Assembly: GCA_030609865.1 (NCBI GenBank)
Contig: JAUWSZ010000039.1
Span: 1-10,132, forward strand
Source of the DNA: a bacterium
Lineage (GTDB): Bacteria > Desulfobacterota > DSWW01
DNA length: 10,132 bases
Reading direction: 5' to 3'
Shown here: one piece after another, positions 5,786 to 10,132 of the stretch
Layout of the letters: each line of letters starts with the position of its first letter
How positions within the stretch are numbered: the first letter of the stretch is position 1
Made by a program: the position numbers and the translations under genes
The notes under the pieces: model-generated
The model's input: the letters and a program-made list of their open reading frames with translations, nothing else
What the model was told of the DNA's origin: nothing
Databases searched by the model: none

Positions 5786-6040
5786 ATGTCACAGATCGAG
5801 GTAGAAGAAGCCGTACCTTCAGTCACCCGATGCATCAGCGGTGCTTCTTGCCTGTCCAGTGGACGAGGCTGTCCTTGCAAAATCGAGGACTATGTCTACA
5901 ACATGATCCTGTTCGTGAAGCCTCCACGTGATCTGGAGTGCATGTACATGATGCCCCTTGGAGAGGATTTCTTCTGTGTTTCTCCGATGAGGAGCGAGAT
6001 TCATGAGCGCTTCGGGTCCTGCGAGGAATCGATCCCGTGA
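5786..6040 (+). CDS. Small cysteine-rich hypothetical protein
   Basis: This 84-residue protein has seven cysteines (16, 22, 29, 31, 52, 64, 79). The first four, spaced C-x5-C-x6-C-x-C, are grouped ahead of a conserved-looking body containing CKIEDYVYNMILFV (31-44), PPRDLECMYMMPLGEDFFC (46-64) and a charged tail. No signal peptide or membrane helix is seen. The cysteine density is far above that of other genes here and suggests metal or iron-sulfur binding, or a redox or structural role (inference). The strong GAGGAG ribosome site and sensible composition support a real gene. I do not recognise the family. It stands alone: the PilZ gene upstream is divergent and the acyl-CoA ligase gene downstream is convergent, with 98 bases to that stop. 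Moderately sure it is expressed; function unknown. Confidence 0.65.
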   Translation: MSQIEVEEAVPSVTRCISGASCLSSGRGCPCKIEDYVYNMILFVKPPRDLECMYMMPLGEDFFCVSPMRSEIHERFGSCEESIP

Positions 6041-6138
6041 TGAGACTCCGTGACAAAGGTCCGATCCGTTCACTACTCACACGAAGCTGAGATCTCTCTG
6101 GGTTCGAGCAGAATAGGCATGCCCGTATCGATGAGTGT

Positions 6139-7704
6139 CTATTGACCCTTCAGCCTCTCCCGGAGTTCCCTCTTCAGAATCTTCCCGGTCGGGGTCCTCG
6201 GGATTTCTTCGATCGGGAGAATGGCAACAGGGATCTTGTGGTTTTCCATCTGCTCGGCACAGTATGTTTTGACATCCTCCTCTCCAACAGAAACGCCTTC
6301 ATCGTACACGACGAAGGCGGCCACGGCTTCCCCGAATTCAGGATCCTCGATGCCCACCACGGCCGCGTCCGCGATGCCCGGCATGCCAACCAGGACCTCC
6401 TCGATCTCTGCCGGATAGACGTTGACCCCTCCCCGGATGATCATGTCCTTGACCCGGTCGACGATGAAGTAGTAGCCCTCCCTGTCCCGGATCGCCACGT
6501 CGCCCACGGTTATGTACTTCCTCCGTCGTGTCTCTTCCGTGGCCTCCTCGTTCTTGTAGTAGCCGTCCATCATGATCCCGTTGTACATGTAGAGAACGCC
6601 CCGTTCCCCGTCCGGAACCTCGTTTCCCATCTCGTCGAAGAGAATGAGTTCATTGCCCGTAAATTGCTTGCCCACACTCGACGGCCGTTCCCGCATCTCC
6701 TGAGGGGTGATCAGGGTGTTCATGCCGGCCTCGGTGGATCCGTAGTACTCGTAAAGGCAGTCCCCGTAGCGATCGAGGAAGGCCAGCTTGTACTCCGGGA
6801 ATAGCGGTGCGGCCCCGCAGATGACGGTTCGCAGACTGGAGAGGTCGAGCCTCTCGGTAACAGCATCCGGGACATCCAGCAGCCTCCTGACCATGGTAGG
6901 AACCAGGTGGGTCGAGGTCACCCGATGTTTGTCGACCATTTCGAGAAATTGCACCGCGTCAAACCTGGGTTGCATGACCGAGGTTCCTCCCAGCAGAAAA
7001 CTTACCATGTTGAACAGGGTAGGGGCGGAGTGGTAGAGGGGGCAGCACACGAGATGAACCTCGTTCGGTTCCATCTTGAGTGTGCTTATGGTGCTGAACA
7101 TGAAGTCCATCACCTCGGGTTTCGCCACAAAATCGGTTTTCCGGGCCGCCCCTTTGGGCCTGCCTGTGGTGCCCGAAGTGTAGATCATCGAGCTGCCCGG
7201 TTCGGCGGCGGGCGGGATTGCATCCAGGTCCACGTCCGGAGCGTCCTCGAACAGGGCTTCGTAGTCCTGGGAACCCTCAGTTTGCGGGCCCCCAAACGAA
7301 ACGAATCCTCCGGGCAGGATCTTGGTGTAGTTCTCTCTGTGGGGGAGCACCCGATCAGCGAACTCATGCCAGAAGATCAATACCCTGGAATCCGAATTGT
7401 CCACGATGTACTCGATCTCTCGTGGTTTCATGCGGTACCCGACCATCACCAACCCGACCTCGAGGTACTGCAGCGCCTGGGCGACCTCTGCATGTGCAGG
7501 GTCGTTGTAGGTCATCAGGGCGACCTGGTCTCCGGGTCTCACGCCCAGGCCATAGAGGCTCCTGGCCAGGGCCCTGGCTCGTTCCCTGAGCTGTCCGTAA
7601 GTAAGAGAGCGATCCAGACCAATCACAGCCATCTTGTCCGAATGGTTGCCGGCATGAATCTCCAGGAAGTTAGGGGGCTTAGCCCTTGGTTGCTCGTTCG
7701 TCAC
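6139..7704 (-). CDS. AMP-forming acyl-CoA synthetase (fatty-acid/carboxylic-acid CoA ligase)
   Basis: This 521-residue enzyme belongs to the ANL adenylating superfamily, at full length for the FadD-like group. It activates a carboxylic acid with ATP to an acyl-adenylate, then transfers it to CoA. The motifs are intact: P-loop MIYTSGTTGRPKG (173-185), YYGSTE (320-325), TVGD (399-402), the hinge FIVDRVKDMIIRGGVNVYP (413-431), and the C-terminal PTGKILKREL (505-514), in which Lys508 is the catalytic lysine. The start is a GTG at 7704 with GGGAGG (7710-7715 on the opposite strand) 5 bases away. It is the third visible gene of a - strand operon, 100 bases after an acyl-CoA dehydrogenase gene. Together they would perform activation and first oxidation of an acid. 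The substrate (fatty, branched, alicyclic or aromatic side chain) cannot be read from sequence. Cytosolic or membrane-associated. Confidence 0.92.
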   Translation of the reverse strand: MTNEQPRAKPPNFLEIHAGNHSDKMAVIGLDRSLTYGQLRERARALARSLYGLGVRPGDQVALMTYNDPAHAEVAQALQYLEVGLVMVGYRMKPREIEYIVDNSDSRVLIFWHEFADRVLPHRENYTKILPGGFVSFGGPQTEGSQDYEALFEDAPDVDLDAIPPAAEPGSSMIYTSGTTGRPKGAARKTDFVAKPEVMDFMFSTISTLKMEPNEVHLVCCPLYHSAPTLFNMVSFLLGGTSVMQPRFDAVQFLEMVDKHRVTSTHLVPTMVRRLLDVPDAVTERLDLSSLRTVICGAAPLFPEYKLAFLDRYGDCLYEYYGSTEAGMNTLITPQEMRERPSSVGKQFTGNELILFDEMGNEVPDGERGVLYMYNGIMMDGYYKNEEATEETRRRKYITVGDVAIRDREGYYFIVDRVKDMIIRGGVNVYPAEIEEVLVGMPGIADAAVVGIEDPEFGEAVAAFVVYDEGVSVGEEDVKTYCAEQMENHKIPVAILPIEEIPRTPTGKILKRELRERLKGQ

Positions 7705-7804
7705 GTCTGCCTCCCTCGCAAGTTACTATCCGCGGCCTTTCCGGTTTTGTATACATATGAGGGGATGAGAGCGATGTGCAGCGGTCGCTCGAAACCGGCC
7801 GGAT
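7705..7804 (-). other. 100-base gap in the catabolic operon
   Basis: This gap separates the second acyl-CoA dehydrogenase from the ligase. On the transcribed strand it has a CCGGTTT segment soon after the dehydrogenase stop and an AAACCGG segment about 45 bases on, which could pair weakly, plus the ligase ribosome site. No clear terminator or promoter is seen, so read-through is likely. Confidence 0.35.
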
Positions 7805-8947
7805 TTAGCCCTCGAGGAGGCGGACCACCTGTTCACGATGGTAGACAGGGTCTCCTAGGGCCATCTCGTTCGCCTTGGCCCGCTTCAGGTAGAAATGGAT
7901 GTCGTGCTCCCAGGAAAAACCGGTTCCACCCAGTACCTGTATCGCGCTTGCCGAGCAGTTCCGGTAGACCTCCGAACAGTAGGCCTTGGCCACGGATGCC
8001 GACATAGCTTTCTCCTTGGGCTTGCCATGGTCTTGCGCCCAGGCCGCCCAGTAGAGAATCGAGCGTGCGGTTTCAGCCTCGACGTACATCTGTGCACATC
8101 GGTGTTTGATGGCCTGAAAGGCGCCGATCGGCTGATCAAACTGGATGCGTACCTTGGCGTACTCGGTAGCGATCTCCATGGCCCGCCTCGCACCGCCTAC
8201 GCACTCGGCACAGAGACCGACCTGGGCAACCTGCAGGGCCCGAAGGAGCGGCTTCCACCCTTTGTGGGGATCCCCGAGGATGGCTTCCCGGCCGACCCGC
8301 GTCTGTCTGAACTCGACTGAGCAGAGCTTGCGGGTGCCATCCATGGTCGGAAGACTAGAGACGGAGAGTCCTTGAGAGTTTGTGTCGAGAAGGAACAGGG
8401 TGATGCCGCGGCCCGGCTGCCTTCCTTTCTTGGTTCTGGCCGCGCAGATGAGGAAGTCGGCCACGTGGGCGTCAGGCACAGCGATCTTCGTCCCGTCCAG
8501 GATGTACCCCTCCCCATCTTGGCTTGCCTCCATGTGAATATAGCCAAGATCTGCTCCACCATCCGGCTCATGGAGGGCCAATGTCCCTTTGATCTCGCCC
8601 GTGGCGATGAGAGGGAGGTATTTGGCCTTATGCTCTTCGTTCCCGGCGGCCATGAGGGTCTCCGCGGCCAGCAAGACGGTCGAGAAGAACGGGCCGGGGG
8701 TCACTCCGCGGCCCATCTCCTCCAGGACCACGGCCAGATCCAGCAAGCCCAGTTCGAGCCCGCCGAAGGATTCAGGAATCCGCATGCCCATCCAGCCCAT
8801 CTCGGCCATCTTGGCCCAGACTTCATCCGTGAAGCCCCGTTCGTCTTCGAACATGGCGCGCACGTATTCGATCGATGATTCGTTCTCACAAAAGCGTCTT
8901 GCATGCTTTGCGATCTCTAACTGATCCTCGTTCAGCTTGACGTCCAT
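7805..8947 (-). CDS. Acyl-CoA dehydrogenase family protein (second subunit/paralogue)
   Basis: This 380-residue FAD-dependent acyl-CoA dehydrogenase fold protein is at usual family length. The N-terminal helical domain (1-120) contains GWMGMRIPESFGGLELGLLD (51-70). The middle beta domain starts near ALHEPDGGADLGYI (124-137) and includes GYILDGTKIAVPDAHVAD (147-164). The C-terminal helical domain contains RIQFDQPIGAFQAIKH (267-282), a typical flavin/dimer-contact segment, and GGTGFSWEHDIHFYLKRA (340-357). The YEGT-type segment that carries the catalytic glutamate in medium- and short-chain enzymes is replaced by GGTGFSWEHD. The active base may therefore lie elsewhere or be supplied differently. 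It starts 13 bases after the stop of another, unlike acyl-CoA dehydrogenase, with AGGGG at 8956-8960 as ribosome site. Adjacent unlike dehydrogenases are known to form hetero-oligomers in steroid side-chain degradation (Mycobacterium ChsE-type pairs), so a two-subunit enzyme is plausible here. Confidence 0.9.
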   Translation of the reverse strand: MDVKLNEDQLEIAKHARRFCENESSIEYVRAMFEDERGFTDEVWAKMAEMGWMGMRIPESFGGLELGLLDLAVVLEEMGRGVTPGPFFSTVLLAAETLMAAGNEEHKAKYLPLIATGEIKGTLALHEPDGGADLGYIHMEASQDGEGYILDGTKIAVPDAHVADFLICAARTKKGRQPGRGITLFLLDTNSQGLSVSSLPTMDGTRKLCSVEFRQTRVGREAILGDPHKGWKPLLRALQVAQVGLCAECVGGARRAMEIATEYAKVRIQFDQPIGAFQAIKHRCAQMYVEAETARSILYWAAWAQDHGKPKEKAMSASVAKAYCSEVYRNCSASAIQVLGGTGFSWEHDIHFYLKRAKANEMALGDPVYHREQVVRLLEG

Positions 8948-8960
8948 CGTTTTATCCCCT

Positions 8961-10132
8961 CTATTTCTGCCTTGCGGCCCGGCTTATGTCTTTGGGGAGG
9001 TCGAGGCACCGCTCGCCGATGATGTTCCTCTGCACCTCCGAAGTGCCTGCCTCGATCGTGCTGCCTTTGGATCTGAGGAACCCGTATTGCCAGAACCCAT
9101 CCTGAAGGGACCATGGAGAACCGCCCAGAATCTGGCTGTAAGGGCCCTGCATTGCCAAGGCATTCTCGAAAATCCGCTGATTGGGCTCGCTCCAGAGAAG
9201 CTTGCCAATGGATCCTTCAGGGCCTGGGATTCCCCCTTGAAGCTGGGTGCTGAGGTTGCGCAGTCCGTGGTACTTCAGGACCATGACCTCGATGAAGCCT
9301 TGGGCGAGTTGTTGCCGAAAGATCGGGTCCTCGATAACAGGTCTTCCGGAACGCTTCGTCTGCTTTGCCAGCTCCATCATCTTGGAGATGTTCCTCTCAT
9401 AGGCCGCGCCCATGACCGCATCGCCGAGCACGCGCTCGAACATCAGCGTGGTGATGGCGATCATCCACCCTTGGCCCTCCTGGCCCACGAGCATGTCCAC
9501 GGGGACATGAACGTCATCCAGGAAGAGTTCGTTGAATTCGGCCCCGCCGGTGATCTGCGTCGTGGGCCTCACGTCGACCCCTGGCAGCTTCATGTCCAGG
9601 AGCAGGTAGCTCAGTCCCTTGTGTTTGGCTACATGCGGGTCTGTGCGGACGAGAAGAATACAGTAATCCGACATGTGGGCAATACTCGTCCAGACCTTCT
9701 GTCCGTTGACAACGTAGTGGCCGTTCTTTCTCTCGGCACGGGTTGAAACATTGGCAACATCCGAGCCTGCGTTCGGCTCACTGAATCCCTGGCACCAGAT
9801 ATGGGTTCCGTCGATGATCTTGGGCAAGTACTTTCGTTTCTGTTCCTCGTTGCCGCAATGGAGGATCGTCGGGGCGGCCATGCCGTGCATGATCATTCCC
9901 GGGCCTCGCAACTCCAGGCAGGTAGATGCGAGGGTCTGCATGACGACAACCTCCTCCATCAAGGTCTTGCCCTGTCCCCCATATTCCTTCGGATAGTGCA
10001 TCGCTGCGTAGCCTGCCTCGAAAAGGCGCCTCTGGAAATCGCGGTAAGCACGACCCCAATCCTCAGCGGAATCGTAGTTTCTGTACCGCGAAGGATCCCA
10101 GTCCGGAGGGAGGTTCTTTTCGAGCCATGCAA
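8961..10132 (-). CDS. Acyl-CoA dehydrogenase family protein (N-terminus outside window)
   Basis: The gene runs off the right edge of the window; 389 residues are visible, beginning AWLEKNLPPDWDPSRYRNYD. Probably only about 20 residues are missing, since family members commonly start with a short helix before the AWLEKNLP segment. Visible features in order: HYPKEYGGQGKT (visible residues 45-56), the FAD/substrate segment CQGFSEPNAGSDVANV (113-128), HYVVNGQKVWTSIAHMSDY (138-156), the NELFLDDVHVP strand pair (200-210), and the C-terminal STIEAGTSEVQRNIIGER (357-374). In that last motif the residue just before GTS is Ala, whereas medium-chain enzymes have the catalytic Glu there; a Glu lies one position further back. 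It catalyses or helps catalyse alpha-beta dehydrogenation of an acyl-CoA, passing electrons to ETF (family knowledge). It is the first visible gene of the operon with the second dehydrogenase and the ligase. Confidence 0.92.
   Translation of the reverse strand, partial: AWLEKNLPPDWDPSRYRNYDSAEDWGRAYRDFQRRLFEAGYAAMHYPKEYGGQGKTLMEEVVVMQTLASTCLELRGPGMIMHGMAAPTILHCGNEEQKRKYLPKIIDGTHIWCQGFSEPNAGSDVANVSTRAERKNGHYVVNGQKVWTSIAHMSDYCILLVRTDPHVAKHKGLSYLLLDMKLPGVDVRPTTQITGGAEFNELFLDDVHVPVDMLVGQEGQGWMIAITTLMFERVLGDAVMGAAYERNISKMMELAKQTKRSGRPVIEDPIFRQQLAQGFIEVMVLKYHGLRNLSTQLQGGIPGPEGSIGKLLWSEPNQRIFENALAMQGPYSQILGGSPWSLQDGFWQYGFLRSKGSTIEAGTSEVQRNIIGERCLDLPKDISRAARQK

Noticed and set aside
5743..5931. 62-codon + strand open frame overlapping the cysteine-rich gene
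   Set aside because: It lacks a ribosome site and is out of frame with the better-supported 84-residue frame.
6041..6138. Possible terminator between the convergent cysteine-rich and ligase genes
   Set aside because: Only a small GGCATGCC palindrome is visible; no stable stem followed by a T-run on either strand.
6907..8007. + strand open frame of 366 codons
   Set aside because: It is antisense to the acyl-CoA ligase and dehydrogenase genes, crosses their boundary, and shows His/Gly/Arg-rich composition without domains.
8937..9746. + strand open frame of 269 codons
   Set aside because: It is antisense to the first acyl-CoA dehydrogenase, whose motifs are unambiguous.

Overview
The window reads as a chromosomal segment of a GC-rich Gram-negative bacterium. 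The gene mix fits a Desulfobacterota/deltaproteobacterial-type genome: envelope-energising TolQ/TolR-type proteins, a PilZ (cyclic-di-GMP) protein, paired acyl-CoA dehydrogenases with an acyl-CoA ligase, and intergenic heptamer-repeat hairpins. This assignment is an inference from gene content, not from a marker gene. No RNA gene, transposase, integrase or CRISPR array is visible.

Left part, + strand (1-4928): the 3' end of a von Willebrand factor A (VWA) domain protein, then a MotA/TolQ/ExbB-type proton-channel protein, two tandem ExbD/TolR proteins, and after a 278-base gap an 845-residue exported TPR protein. The first four genes are tightly packed (31-base gap, 2-base gap, 29-base overlap) and look like one operon. 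One TolQ-like plus two TolR-like subunits is also the composition of the Myxococcus AglRQS motor. The partner genes suggest a proton-motive-force-driven envelope machine whose output is unknown.

The TPR gene is bracketed by two non-coding elements of similar build. One lies upstream (about 2135-2304, GGTNAAA-type heptamers plus a GAGGAC tract). The other lies downstream (about 4937-5043, GTATTAG/CTAATTG heptamers around a nested hairpin). In each, heptamer arrays on one strand face complementary arrays at the other end.

Middle part (5046-6138): a PilZ-domain protein on the - strand converges with the TPR gene. It is divergent from an 84-residue cysteine-rich orphan protein on the + strand that has a strong ribosome binding site. 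The stretch between them carries two small inverted repeats.

Right part, - strand (6139-10132): a catabolic operon read right to left. It holds an acyl-CoA dehydrogenase cut by the window edge, a second acyl-CoA dehydrogenase 13 bases downstream, and an AMP-forming acyl-CoA ligase. Together they would activate a carboxylic acid to its CoA thioester and introduce an alpha-beta double bond. The two unlike dehydrogenases may form a hetero-oligomer; the substrate cannot be read from the sequence.
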